NCBI RefSeq assembly: GCF_007097385.1
Contig: NZ_VJZS01000022.1
Coordinates: forward strand, 1 to 64,000
Origin: Flavobacterium sp. ZT3R18
GTDB taxonomy: Bacteria > Bacteroidota > Bacteroidia > Flavobacteriales > Flavobacteriaceae
Direction of reading: 5' to 3'
Length of the DNA stretch: 64,000 nt
The notes below the pieces were generated by a model that saw only the letters and a program-made list of their open reading frames with translations, had not been told where the DNA came from and did no database searches. The position numbers were made by a program, and so were the translations under genes. Positions 50,043-59,800 of this stretch are shown here, one piece after another; within the stretch, counting starts at the first letter, position 1; each line of letters opens with the position of its first letter.

Positions 50043-51581
50043 TTATAATTTATCCACAACCAATTTATACGTTGGATCTTCTATAATATTCACATCAATT
50101 ATTGCCTCTGCATTATTTAGTAACTGAATACAATCTTTACTCAAATGTCTCAAATGTACTTTTTTACCAATTTTATGATAACGATGTGTAATAACATTCA
50201 AGGCTTCAATAGCTGACATATCAGCAACACGACTTTCTTTAAAATCAATTATTACTTCGTTTGGGTCATTCAGGACATCAAATTTTTCAGTAAACGCAGT
50301 AGTTGAGGCGAAAAATAATGGACCATATATTTCATAATGTTTCACTCCTTCGTCATCAATGTATTTTTTAGCTCTAATTCTTTTGGCACTTTCCCAAGCA
50401 AAAACCAAAGCGGAAATAATAACTCCAATTAAAACAGCCAAAGCCAAATTATGCAATAAAACAGTGATTAAAGCAACTATTATTACAAGGAAAACATCTT
50501 TCTTCGGCATCCTATTAAATATTTTTAAACTTGCCCATTCAAAAGTTCCAATCGCAACCATAATCATAACACCTACTAAAGCTGCCATAGGCAATTGTTC
50601 AATTATTGGAGCACCAAATAAAATAATTACAAGAATAGTAAAAGAAGCAACAATACCAGACAAACGTGCTCTTGAACCAGCCGATAAATTAACCAAAGTT
50701 TGGGCAATCATTGGACAGCCACCCATTCCGAAGAAAAAACCATTCAATATATTAGAGCTACCTTGTGCAATACATTCTCTGTTTCCGTCCCCCTTTGTTT
50801 CTGTAATTTCATCAACTAAATTTAAAGTTAGTAAACCCTCAGTCAATCCCACTGCTGCCATAATCAAAGAATAGGGGAAAATTAATTTTAAAGTTTCGAA
50901 ATTGATTGGAATATTTGGAATATGAAATGGTGGAAAACCACCACTTACAGATGCAATATCTTTTACTGTTTTTGTTTCAATTCCTAAGAAAAAAACTAAT
51001 ATAAATACCACTATAATAGCTACTAATGAGGATGGAACCGCTTTGGTTATTTTAGGTAAAAACACTACAATCCCAATAGTCAAAGCTACTAAGCAAACCA
51101 TAATGAACATAGGATTTCCAGAAAGCCAAACAATTTGACCATTTAATGCCGTTTTGAACTGCTCTAATTGCGACATAAATATAATTATCGCTAATCCATT
51201 TACAAATCCAAACATTACAGGATGTGGTACCAAACGTATAAATTTCCCAAGTTTAAAAAGCCCAACTAAAATTTGCAAAATCCCTGCTAAAGCGACAGCT
51301 GCAAAAACATATTCCAAACCATTTGATTTCATCAAAGCAATCAATACAATAACTGTTGCTCCAGCTCCGCCAGAAATCATCCCAGGTCTTCCACCAAAAA
51401 TTGCAGTAACCAAACCCGCTATAAAAGCAGCGTATAAACCCATTAATGGAGGAAAACCAGCTAATATAGCAAATGAAAGGGATTCTGGAATCATAGTCAT
51501 AGCAACAGTTAAACCAGCTAAAATTTCTGTTTTATAATTTACCTTTTGCGATAAATCAAATAAATTAAATACTTTTTTCAT
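50043..51581 (-). CDS. SulP-family anion transporter with STAS domain
   Basis: 512 residues. The SulP membrane core (about 20-400) includes MTMIPESLSFAILAGFPPLMGLYAAF and GGCPMIAQTLVNLSAGSRARLSG. A short STAS domain (about 415-512) has ESRVADMSAIEALNVI. Substrate may be sulphate or bicarbonate; SulP with short STAS in marine and freshwater Bacteroidetes is often called BicA-like, not settled here. Confidence 0.9.
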   Translation of the reverse strand: MKKVFNLFDLSQKVNYKTEILAGLTVAMTMIPESLSFAILAGFPPLMGLYAAFIAGLVTAIFGGRPGMISGGAGATVIVLIALMKSNGLEYVFAAVALAGILQILVGLFKLGKFIRLVPHPVMFGFVNGLAIIIFMSQLEQFKTALNGQIVWLSGNPMFIMVCLVALTIGIVVFLPKITKAVPSSLVAIIVVFILVFFLGIETKTVKDIASVSGGFPPFHIPNIPINFETLKLIFPYSLIMAAVGLTEGLLTLNLVDEITETKGDGNRECIAQGSSNILNGFFFGMGGCPMIAQTLVNLSAGSRARLSGIVASFTILVIILFGAPIIEQLPMAALVGVMIMVAIGTFEWASLKIFNRMPKKDVFLVIIVALITVLLHNLALAVLIGVIISALVFAWESAKRIRAKKYIDDEGVKHYEIYGPLFFASTTAFTEKFDVLNDPNEVIIDFKESRVADMSAIEALNVITHRYHKIGKKVHLRHLSKDCIQLLNNAEAIIDVNIIEDPTYKLVVDKL

Positions 51582-51929
51582 ATGTGGATAATATTTGTTT
51601 TTTAATGGAATATGGTATCGCCATTCTTCATTCTAATTTGTGATTTGGAATCATGGCGATTTCATAAAATAATATAAATGGATTGTGGTGTGATTTCTTA
51701 TTCAGAAAACACACAGATTAGGATGCAAATTCATACACTGAAAATGTATCGAAAAAAAAGCGATAAGTGGTTTAGGAATAATCCTTCGATTTAAAGACTA
51801 TAAATCAAGGCGGAGTAACTGTGATAAAATGAGTATTGTTTTTCATCATAATAATGCAAAAGTAACCTTTTAAAATAAAGAATCAAAATCAAAATTGTAG
51901 CAAGATATTTACGTAATCTTTCAACTACG

Positions 51930-52068
51930 CAAACCGTTTGAAGAGCGGGAACGTTACCGAAGTAACGTGTCCCGATAGCTATCAGGAAGCCCGACCCCAT
52001 TATAGAAAGAGGCCGAATAAGCGGTTCTATAAGTTGGCCTCTTTCTATAATGGGGTTACACCCGAATG
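51930..52068 (-). ncRNA. Structured RNA-like element, copy B
   Basis: A perfect 20-bp stem (51995-52014 with 52036-52055) encloses GAATAAGCGGTTCTATAAGTT, the same loop as copy A. A second hairpin CGTTACCGAAGTAACG (51952-51967) keeps the ACCGAAGT loop of copy A with changed stem pairs. It begins 4 bases after the symporter stop on the - strand. Confidence 0.7.
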
Positions 52069-52071
52069 ATT

Positions 52072-53814
52072 TTAAATAATAATTTCTTTAGGTGTAGAAT
52101 TGCCTTTTTCAGTCCTAAAAATCGTCTTTTGCAATAAGTACGATAAAACTATAGTCAGTAATGCTCCAATGAAATTAAGCCATAAATAGCCCAGTTTTTC
52201 TTCGCCGCTAGGATAGATAAAAATGGCAAAATAATAAATCAAAATAATAGCGGTTTGACTGATAACGGCACTATAAAAAATGGCTTTTCCCTGTATTTTT
52301 TTGATGTAAAAACCAACTAGAAATATCCCTAAAACGGTTCCGTAAAATATTGATCCTATGATGTTTACCAATTGAATTAAATTCTCAAAAAGTGTAGCGA
52401 TACAGGCAAATGCTATGGCAATAACGCCCCACATGAGTGTGAAAAATTTGGTAACATTGAGATAATGTTTGGCTGTTTTCTCTCCTTTAACGTTGCGTTT
52501 GTAAATGTCAATGGCGGTGGTAGAAGCCAATGCGTTGAGTCCGGAAGCGGTAGATGACATGGCCGCAGAAATAATTACAGCCAGTAATAAACCAATGAGA
52601 CCTTTGGGCAAATAATGGAGTATGAAATAGAAAAACACATAATCTTTGTCGTTGGTTTCACTGTTTTTATCGACTTTTGAGATTATTTCCCGGGCTTGTG
52701 CTCGCAAGTCTTTTTCTTTGAGTGCCAAATCGACTAGCTCTTTTCGAAGTGTGGGATTGTCGTAATCTTGATTGAGTTGGTCTATATACAACAGATTGAT
52801 TACTTTTTCATCTTCGGATAATTTGTCTAAATCTTTCTGTAAATTCTGATATTCGTTTTTGTAAATGGAGTTTTCTACCAGCAGTTTATTGTTAGGATTA
52901 AAGTTTAAAGGCGTTTCATTGAATTGAAAAAACACAAAAACCATAACTCCGGTAAGTAATATACCAAACTGCATCGGTACCTTTAAAAGTCCGTTCATAA
53001 TCAATCCCATTTGGCTTTCGCGAACAGATTTTCCAGACAAATAGCGACCTACCTGAGATTGATCGGTGCCAAAATAAGCTAAGGCAAGAAAAAAGCCACC
53101 CGTGATTCCGCTCCAAAAAGTATATTTTTCATTTAAATCAAAAGAGAAATTTACGATATTCATTTTGTCATTTGCTCCAGCAATATGCATGGCATTATCA
53201 AAGGTCATTTCGTTTGGTAAATAGTGAAGTATCAGGAAAAAGGTAATTACCATTCCCGAGAGGATCACAAACATTTGCTGTTTTTGGGTAACATTTACTG
53301 CTTTGGTACCCCCAGAAAAGGTGTAAATGATTACCAAAACACCGATAATAATATTCATATAAGTAAGATTCCAACCCAATAATGCCGATAAAATGATAGA
53401 TGGGGCATAAATGGTAATTCCGGTTCCCAAACCTCTTTGAACCAAAAATAAAATGGCCGCCAAGGAACGGGTTTCAAGATCAAATCTTTTTTCTAAATAT
53501 TCATAAGCGGTAAAGACTTTGTATTTATGATATATTGGTATAAAAGTGACGCAAATTACGACCATGGCAATCGGCAAACCAAAATAGAATTGCACAAACC
53601 CCATTCCGTCATGAAAGGCCTGCCCCGGTGTTGATAGAAAGGTTATCGCGCTTGCTTGTGTGGCCATAACGGAGAGTCCAACTGTAAACCAAGGAGTTTC
53701 ATTATTACCCAAGACATAATCCTCAACGTTTTTGCTGCCTCGAGTTTTCCAAGCACCATATATTACTATAAATAATAGCGTTACTATTAGAATAATCCAA
53801 TCAAATAATTGCAT
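52072..53814 (-). CDS. Sodium:solute symporter (SSS family)
   Basis: 580 residues, 13-14 membrane helices. The N-terminus LFDWIILIVTLLFIVIYGAWK and the ASAITFLSTPGQAFHDGMGF segment match the SSS family; a soluble helical insertion lies at about 325-395. It follows the PIG-L deacetylase and a 35-residue membrane peptide, so it may import the sugar or amino-sugar on which the deacetylase acts. Substrate not determinable. Confidence 0.88.
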   Translation of the reverse strand: MQLFDWIILIVTLLFIVIYGAWKTRGSKNVEDYVLGNNETPWFTVGLSVMATQASAITFLSTPGQAFHDGMGFVQFYFGLPIAMVVICVTFIPIYHKYKVFTAYEYLEKRFDLETRSLAAILFLVQRGLGTGITIYAPSIILSALLGWNLTYMNIIIGVLVIIYTFSGGTKAVNVTQKQQMFVILSGMVITFFLILHYLPNEMTFDNAMHIAGANDKMNIVNFSFDLNEKYTFWSGITGGFFLALAYFGTDQSQVGRYLSGKSVRESQMGLIMNGLLKVPMQFGILLTGVMVFVFFQFNETPLNFNPNNKLLVENSIYKNEYQNLQKDLDKLSEDEKVINLLYIDQLNQDYDNPTLRKELVDLALKEKDLRAQAREIISKVDKNSETNDKDYVFFYFILHYLPKGLIGLLLAVIISAAMSSTASGLNALASTTAIDIYKRNVKGEKTAKHYLNVTKFFTLMWGVIAIAFACIATLFENLIQLVNIIGSIFYGTVLGIFLVGFYIKKIQGKAIFYSAVISQTAIILIYYFAIFIYPSGEEKLGYLWLNFIGALLTIVLSYLLQKTIFRTEKGNSTPKEIII

Positions 53815-53817
53815 AGG

Positions 53818-53925
53818 TTAAGAGTATAATTTCATGATTAAGTAAAAAATGATAATAAAAACGGCATTGGCTACAAGGACAAGAGTATAGCTTTTTGACC
53901 AAATTTGAGGTTTTTTTGAATCCAT
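53818..53925 (-). CDS. Small single-pass membrane protein (35 residues)
   Basis: MDSKKPQIWSKSYTLVLVAN followed by a hydrophobic AVFIIIFYLIM stretch and a short tail. It ends 3 bases before the symporter ATG and starts 4 bases after the PIG-L stop, which strongly suggests a real operon member. Probably a small subunit or stabiliser of the symporter. Confidence 0.65.
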   Translation of the reverse strand: MDSKKPQIWSKSYTLVLVANAVFIIIFYLIMKLYS

Positions 53926-53929
53926 CTTT

Positions 53930-56461
53930 TTATTGTTTTATTTTTTGATTCGGAACGGTTACTGCGCTTTTAATCGAAATCATATTCGATAACAATTTAT
54001 AGGCTCCGGGAACGCCTTCGGGTAATTCTCTAAAAAAACTTAGCCCCGTATAAATGTAATTCCCTTTTCCGTAAGGAGCAATTAATAGCGCACCCTCCTT
54101 GGCACTTTCTCCTTTGTCATTTGAGGATAGGATAGGAGTGAAGGCCTTGTCAAACTCTTTTGGGTAATACAATCCCTGTTCCTGTTTCCAACCCTTGAAA
54201 TCATTTTGGGTAATTGTATTGGGGTAATTCAAAGTAGGATGATTTGGAGTTAGAAAACGAACTTCGGCATTTTCTTCGGTTACTCTGTCGCTTGAAATTT
54301 TTAGGGGATAGGGTGCAATATTTGAGGTAACCAAATCATCGGTTGTGTTGTACTGTACAATCATTGTTTTGCCGCCTTTTACAAAACTAAACAAAATATC
54401 CTGTTTGTTTGCCAATGCTTGTACGGTATTATAGGCTCTCACTCCGGTCATTACAACATCAAAAGAGTCTAGTTTTTCGGGAGTTATTTCTTCGGGTTTT
54501 AGTAGTGCTACTTTGTACCCCATTTGTGTTAAGCTCTTTGGAACTTCATCTCCAGCTCCCATGATATAAGCAATTTTTTCGCCATTGGTTTTCAAATCAA
54601 ATCGAATGCATTTTACTTCAGCAGTTTTTAAAACTTGCTGTTTGGTAATATGATCATAATTGATTGTAATTTGTTCTTTGTCGTATGCAACACCGTCAAC
54701 AGTAGCAATACTTTTGCCCACTGCTTCACTCAATACATCGGGTGGAGTAACTTCAAAATAAACGGTTTGTTCCATTCCTTTTTTGTCCAATTGAAAAGAG
54801 ATCGATTTTGGAGATACGTTCCAATCTTTAGGCAAATCTAGTTTTAAATCTCCTTTGATGTCGTTTTTTTTCGCTTTTATGCTGACACCTACGTATTTGC
54901 TTTTGGTGCTTGTAAATAACATCACCTTGTCTTGAATGGTTGTGGTTACAGCTGGAACAATATCAAGGAAATTATACATTTCTCCTTTTACATCGTCCGT
55001 GTATTTGTAGACAACGGTTCTTTCAAAAGGAATTTCAACCTCAGAGATTTTGATTAGAAAAATCACTTTTACTTCTCGAATTATATCTGGAATTCCTATG
55101 TTTTTTTGTTCCTCGACTGTGTACATGCCAACGGTTCCTTTTTCTTTTAGCCAATACGGTTGCGTATAATTTAACGTTATTGGTAATTGTAAATCGAGTG
55201 TAGAATTATGTAAAATATTATTCTTTAAATCGGTGTTCAAAAGGGTGTTTTTTTGTTCCGGTAATGTTGTAACGCTTACCAATTGCATACCAATTGCACT
55301 TCTGTTTATGGCTTCCAGTTTTAGTTTCACAAGACTTCCTGGAGTGGCTTCCTGAGTATCGGCCACAGCTTCAAGATACAAACCTGCACAAGCGGCGATG
55401 GTATTTTTTATTTCTTCGGATTTAACAGTTTTCCAATGTTCTTCTTCCAAAGCTTGAATCATAGTATAGGCTTTCGCCAAAGCAGGAATGCTAGCCGACG
55501 GGTTTTTGAAATCGTATTGATTGGCAATTTGGGTTAGTAATTCTCCTATGGGTTTTCCTCCTTTTACGCGATTCCAACTGGTATCGATGCCTTCAAATAA
55601 AGATAATTTGTCTTTTAAAGGGGCTCCTTTTAGAAATTCGAAATATTCCGTTTCTTCTCCTCTTGTTCCGGTGTTGCCAAACCCTTGTGACTGGTGTCTG
55701 CTGCGACTTAAAGCTGCGATTTCTTGATTGGATTTGCCTATTGTAGCATAATAAACCCCAGTTTGAATTGCAGTTAGTTTCGTTTTATTGGCAGCCTCAA
55801 ATTTTTCCTTGCTTCCATAAAACCACCAAGAGGTATTAAAAAACAGTCTTTTGGGTTGCCAAAGTGATACTAGTTTTAATTGTTCTGGATAGGAAGTTGG
55901 GTTATTGGCCAAATCAAAACCTTCAACACTAAGCATGGCCGATGAAGTGTGATGACCGTGGGTAGTTCCGGGAGTTCTGTGATCGAATCGGTTTATTATT
56001 ACATCTGGTTGAAATTTTCTAATAGTCCAAACAAGGTCGGATAGCACTTGGTCTTTATCCCAAATTTGTAATGTTTCCTCCGCTTTTTTTGAATAACCAA
56101 AATCATTGGCTCTAGAAAAAAACTGTTCTCCACCGTCAATTTTTCTGGCTTCCAGAAGCTCCTGAGTTCGGATTACTCCCAATAATTCTCTCAATTGTGG
56201 ACCAATTAAATTTTGTCCGCCATCGCCTCTGGTTAATGATAGATAGCCTGTTCTGGCATAGACATCATTAGACAAATACGAGATTAAACGCGTGTTTTCA
56301 TCATCGGGATGTGCAGCAATATAAAGTACAGTCCCCAGAAAATTTAGTTTCTCAATTTGATTGTATATTTCGGCAGCATTTGGTTTTTGTGGTTTTTGAG
56401 CATTTGCTATTTGAATAGCGAGGATGAAAATAAAAAGTGATTTAAAGTAAATCTTTAGCAT
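53930..56461 (-). CDS. Large PIG-L family deacetylase, exported
   Basis: 843 residues. Signal peptide 1-21. PIG-L/LmbE domain about 45-260 with the zinc motif AHPDDE (His51, Asp53, Asp54) and THGHHTSS. The remaining 580 residues are beta-sandwich and a C-terminal domain with a flavodoxin/glutamine-amidotransferase-like strand (DVVMTGVRAYNT, YIYTGLSFFRELPEG). PIG-L proteins N-deacetylate amino sugars or their conjugates. This large exported type is common in Bacteroidetes. It starts the operon with the small membrane protein and symporter. Confidence 0.88.
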   Translation of the reverse strand: MLKIYFKSLFIFILAIQIANAQKPQKPNAAEIYNQIEKLNFLGTVLYIAAHPDDENTRLISYLSNDVYARTGYLSLTRGDGGQNLIGPQLRELLGVIRTQELLEARKIDGGEQFFSRANDFGYSKKAEETLQIWDKDQVLSDLVWTIRKFQPDVIINRFDHRTPGTTHGHHTSSAMLSVEGFDLANNPTSYPEQLKLVSLWQPKRLFFNTSWWFYGSKEKFEAANKTKLTAIQTGVYYATIGKSNQEIAALSRSRHQSQGFGNTGTRGEETEYFEFLKGAPLKDKLSLFEGIDTSWNRVKGGKPIGELLTQIANQYDFKNPSASIPALAKAYTMIQALEEEHWKTVKSEEIKNTIAACAGLYLEAVADTQEATPGSLVKLKLEAINRSAIGMQLVSVTTLPEQKNTLLNTDLKNNILHNSTLDLQLPITLNYTQPYWLKEKGTVGMYTVEEQKNIGIPDIIREVKVIFLIKISEVEIPFERTVVYKYTDDVKGEMYNFLDIVPAVTTTIQDKVMLFTSTKSKYVGVSIKAKKNDIKGDLKLDLPKDWNVSPKSISFQLDKKGMEQTVYFEVTPPDVLSEAVGKSIATVDGVAYDKEQITINYDHITKQQVLKTAEVKCIRFDLKTNGEKIAYIMGAGDEVPKSLTQMGYKVALLKPEEITPEKLDSFDVVMTGVRAYNTVQALANKQDILFSFVKGGKTMIVQYNTTDDLVTSNIAPYPLKISSDRVTEENAEVRFLTPNHPTLNYPNTITQNDFKGWKQEQGLYYPKEFDKAFTPILSSNDKGESAKEGALLIAPYGKGNYIYTGLSFFRELPEGVPGAYKLLSNMISIKSAVTVPNQKIKQ

Positions 56462-56732
56462 ATAAAATGAATTTGTATAAATTAAATTTCAGAATAGCAT
56501 TGAATAGAGTAGCTTCAAAAATACTAATTAAAAAGTGGGAATATTTAGAGAGGTTTCCAAAAGTTATGTTAATGTTTTAATAGAGTGGACGCATAATGTA
56601 AATTTTAAAAAAAACTGATTAAAGTGTCTTAAAATAAAAATAGAATATTAAATTTGAGAGAATTGGAAACAGCGATAATTCAATTATGCGCTCGAAATTA
56701 TAAGAAGCCCCTTATCTAAAAAGAACCTAACT

Positions 56733-57692
56733 ATGACGAATGTACAATACGTAGAAGATGTATTAAAGAACGGTTTTGAACAAACGACTATTATTCAGCC
56801 CGATGATTATGAAGGTAAAGTGACCACGAGCCTCATTCGGAAATTGAATCTCAAGCCTTCTGAGAAAGCCATATTGTGTATTCATGGGTTTAATGATTAT
56901 TTTTTTCAAATAGTTATTGCAGAGGAGTTTTTGAAGCAAGGGTATCATTTTTACGCCTTGGATTTAAGGAAATATGGAAGGTCTCAGTTACCAAACCATT
57001 TACCGAATAATGTAAGGAATCTATCTGAATATTATGAAGATATGGACAGTGCATTAACGATTATAAAAGAGGAAGGAAATAAACAAATAGTACTGTACGG
57101 GCACTCTACAGGTGGGCTTATAGTAACTTTGTATGCTTCGGATCGAAAAGGGAGGGAGCTATTTGATGTTTTGGTTTGTAACAGTCCGTTTTATGATTTT
57201 AATGTGCCGTGGATTCAAAAGAAAACGGTCATTCCTATATTTTCTTTATTGGGCAGATTGCATCCAAATGTTTCTTTGCCTGTAAGTTTTTCTAAATTTT
57301 ATGGCAAAAGTTTGCATAAAAATGATTTTGGAGAGTGGGATTACAATTTGAGCTGGAAACCTCATGTTGCCCCGTCGATAAATGCGGGTTGGGTAAATGC
57401 AATACATCAAGGTCATCTAAAAATCGCCCATGGTGTTGGCATTAATGTACCAATCTTGATCTTACATTCCCGTAAATCGGTATATCCAAAAGAATGGAGT
57501 GAAGAAATGTTTGAAGGAGATGCTATCTTGAATGTGACAGATATTAAGGAGAAATCAAAAAGGGTTACCGCACCCATAAAAGAAGTTGTTGAAGTGGATG
57601 GTGCTATTCATGATGTGGTTCTTTCCAGAAAACCAGTACGAGATATTGTTTTTAAAAATACCTTCGAATGGTTGGATAAAATAAATAACTAA
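56733..57692 (+). CDS. Alpha/beta hydrolase, serine aminopeptidase (S33)-like
   Basis: 319 residues. ILCIHGFNDY (oxyanion), YALDLRKYGRS, nucleophile Ser125 in YGHSTGG, and a C-terminal His in DGAIHDV. This is the Hydrolase_4 layout of monoacylglycerol lipase and lysophospholipase. No signal peptide. Substrate unknown. Confidence 0.87.
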   Translation: MTNVQYVEDVLKNGFEQTTIIQPDDYEGKVTTSLIRKLNLKPSEKAILCIHGFNDYFFQIVIAEEFLKQGYHFYALDLRKYGRSQLPNHLPNNVRNLSEYYEDMDSALTIIKEEGNKQIVLYGHSTGGLIVTLYASDRKGRELFDVLVCNSPFYDFNVPWIQKKTVIPIFSLLGRLHPNVSLPVSFSKFYGKSLHKNDFGEWDYNLSWKPHVAPSINAGWVNAIHQGHLKIAHGVGINVPILILHSRKSVYPKEWSEEMFEGDAILNVTDIKEKSKRVTAPIKEVVEVDGAIHDVVLSRKPVRDIVFKNTFEWLDKINN

Positions 57693-57696
57693 ATTT

Positions 57697-57739
57697 AAAT
57701 AGAAAGAGAGCCTCTTTCGTGGCTCTCTTTCTATTTATT
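57697..57739. terminator. Bidirectional terminator
   Basis: AAATAGAAAGAGAGCC / GGCTCTCTTTCTATTT with an 8-base loop, between the convergent hydrolase and His-rich genes. Confidence 0.88.
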
Positions 57740-57754
57740 TAAATAAAATGGCAA

Positions 57755-58276
57755 TTAATGTTTGCCATTTCCATGTCCTTTTCCATTATTCCCTTTTCCT
57801 TCATGTTTATCGTGGTGATCGTGGTCATGGTCGTCATAGTCATGGTCGTCATAATCACGATGTTCATTATAATCGCCTCTGTTTTTTTGATATTTTCCTT
57901 TGTATCCTTTATAATATTTTACTTTGTGATTATTGAAATAGGAGTAAGGCCTATTGCCGTGGTAATCGGTTAATACTACTTTATATCCATTGTATAAATT
58001 GTAATTTCTACAACGGTTGGGTAATTGTCTGGTTCGAACCCAGTTTCCATTTCCAAAATAAATATACTGTGATGCTCTTATATCATAGTAGACTTCTATA
58101 TCGGGTAAATAATAATATTCCACATTAGAATAACCAACAGGACCCCAAACAGGAGGAGTTCCTATATTTACATTTACGTTGGGTGTTCCTATGTTTACAT
58201 TAACAGAAACTTGTGCCTGTGTTGAACTCGCTGCAAAAAATAGGAGTCCGATAATAAATAATTTAATTGTTTTCAT
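57755..58276 (-). CDS. Exported protein with His/Asp-rich C-terminus
   Basis: 173 residues. Signal peptide 1-21 (LFIIGLLFFAASSTQAQ), a short repeat VNVNIGTPNVNVNIGTPP, a Tyr-rich middle, and a tail of HDYDDHDYDDHDHDHHDKHEG followed by Gly/Asn/Lys/His. The tail should bind divalent metals. Family not recognised; periplasmic metal buffering or an envelope structural role are possible. Confidence 0.75.
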   Translation of the reverse strand: MKTIKLFIIGLLFFAASSTQAQVSVNVNIGTPNVNVNIGTPPVWGPVGYSNVEYYYLPDIEVYYDIRASQYIYFGNGNWVRTRQLPNRCRNYNLYNGYKVVLTDYHGNRPYSYFNNHKVKYYKGYKGKYQKNRGDYNEHRDYDDHDYDDHDHDHHDKHEGKGNNGKGHGNGKH

Positions 58277-58671
58277 TGTAATTTAGATTTGGTATTTATT
58301 TGTATACTGTTTATAGGGAGTTTTTTTTTTTGGATGCTTAGATAGACAATAACTAAACATTTTTGTTATTATTGTATAACGCGAATCGAATAATTTTAGG
58401 TGTTCTCTAGTTTGTATTTAATTTATTAGGACTATACTTGATTCTTGGCCAGTCTTTATTTTCCGAATGATTTCAAGGATTAGCATTGATTTTAGATGCT
58501 AATTTATCGAAAACTAGCGAAGATGCGAACGAATGTTGAATATGTGAATTTTTGATTTTCAACGGAGACCTAACAGGTTTTTAAAACCTGTTAGGTCTAA
58601 TCTGAAGAACCTCTAAGGAAGTGAATGTTTTAGTAATTTAAGCAATTGTTCTGTAATTAACTCGTGTTGAA
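58277..58671. other. Intergenic stretch
   Basis: Contains the palindrome at 58568-58596 and no supported gene. The first 60 bases hold the promoter region of the His-rich gene. Confidence 0.6.
58568..58596. repeat. ACCTAACAGG...CCTGTTAGGT palindrome
   Basis: A 29-bp palindrome with the same flanks (TTCAACGGAG, CTAATCTGAAGAAC) as the copy at 48828. Confidence 0.9.
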
Positions 58672-59205
58672 TTAATCGGTAAATTCATTATCATTGGTTG
58701 AAGGTTTCTTCATAATTGAAATTCCTTTTTGAAAAAACAAATTATTGGGATAGATAATCACTTCTCCCTCTTTGGATCGTAAAGTCACATGAAAAGCTCC
58801 AATGTCTTCGATTTCGCCTTCTTCAAGGAAATCTTTATCATGTATTACGATGATATCTCCAATTTTGAAAGGAAACGAAAAGAACAAAATGATTCCGGAA
58901 GTAATATTACTCAAGATAGACCATTGGGCAAACATCGCTACTCCGATTACGGTAGCTACAGACGAAAGCGTAATAAAAATGTCTTTGGCCTGAACCCCCC
59001 AAATTAAGATTAAGGTAATTAATGCCAAAATATTGATAAGGATATTGATGTATTTGATAACCAAGTTGGTTCTTCTTTCGATAATTTGACTTGTTTTGGC
59101 ATACCGTCTCACTATTTTTGAAACAATGGTACGAGATAAAAAGACAACCAATAATAGCACTCCTGTACTGATTTCCTGTTTAAGATATAGATCAAAAAAG
59201 TTCAT
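58672..59205 (-). CDS. Small MscS-like mechanosensitive channel
   Basis: 177 residues. Two to three membrane helices (about 14-30, 48-68, 75-105), then the MscS beta domain with FPFKIGDIIVI, EGEIEDIGAFHVTLRSKEG and IYPNNLFFQKG. It stops before the large alpha/beta cytoplasmic vestibule of E. coli MscS, so it is a minimal channel. Confidence 0.85.
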   Translation of the reverse strand: MNFFDLYLKQEISTGVLLLVVFLSRTIVSKIVRRYAKTSQIIERRTNLVIKYINILINILALITLILIWGVQAKDIFITLSSVATVIGVAMFAQWSILSNITSGIILFFSFPFKIGDIIVIHDKDFLEEGEIEDIGAFHVTLRSKEGEVIIYPNNLFFQKGISIMKKPSTNDNEFTD

Positions 59206-59218
59206 TTTTGTTTCTTAT

Positions 59219-59800
59219 TTACAAGTTGTTTAAATAGTCAAATACTTTATCAGTAGGCATTCCCATAACATTGGCATAAGATCCCTCAATTTTTGAAACC
59301 CCTATAAAACCAATCCATTCCTGAATACCATAGGCTCCAGCTTTATCATACGGTTTGTAATTTTCTAAATAATAAAGTATGGCCTCATCGCTTAATTCAT
59401 TAAAGGTAACTTTTGTTGTTTCAAAAATCAAATTGGATGTCGTATTTGTTTTAAAACATACCGAAGTAATGACTTCGTGAGTGGCATTCGATAATGATTT
59501 TAAAATTTCAAAAGCGTCTTGATGGTCTTTTGGTTTACCCAAAGCCTTATTGTTGTGCCAAACGATAGTGTCACTTGTAATCAGAATTTCGTTGGGTTGC
59601 AACTCACCTTCAAAAGCATTGGCTTTCAATTGGGCCAAAAAGTTAGTGATTTCCTCCGCTTTCAATTCGGCTGGAAAAATTTCTTCGATTTCTTTTAACC
59701 GAATTTCAAAATCCAAGTCTAAATCCTTGAAAAATTGTTGTCTCCTCGGAGATCCCGAAGCTAATATGAGTTTGTAATTCTGTAGTTTTTCTTTAAGCAT
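59219..59800 (-). CDS. maf: Maf-like nucleotide pyrophosphatase
   Basis: 193 residues from ATG 59800 (MLKEKLQNYKLILASGSPRR), the family start; an upstream in-frame ATG lies inside the prenyltransferase gene. Motifs ASGSPRR, SDTIVWHNNKALGKPKD and YGIQEWIG are present. It hydrolyses noncanonical NTPs or dTTP/UTP. It overlaps the prenyltransferase by 8 bases. Confidence 0.9.
   Translation of the reverse strand: MLKEKLQNYKLILASGSPRRQQFFKDLDLDFEIRLKEIEEIFPAELKAEEITNFLAQLKANAFEGELQPNEILITSDTIVWHNNKALGKPKDHQDAFEILKSLSNATHEVITSVCFKTNTTSNLIFETTKVTFNELSDEAILYYLENYKPYDKAGAYGIQEWIGFIGVSKIEGSYANVMGMPTDKVFDYLNNL

Noticed and set aside
50359..51537. Long + strand open frames opposite the SulP gene
   Set aside because: They are antisense shadows of a clear membrane transporter gene.
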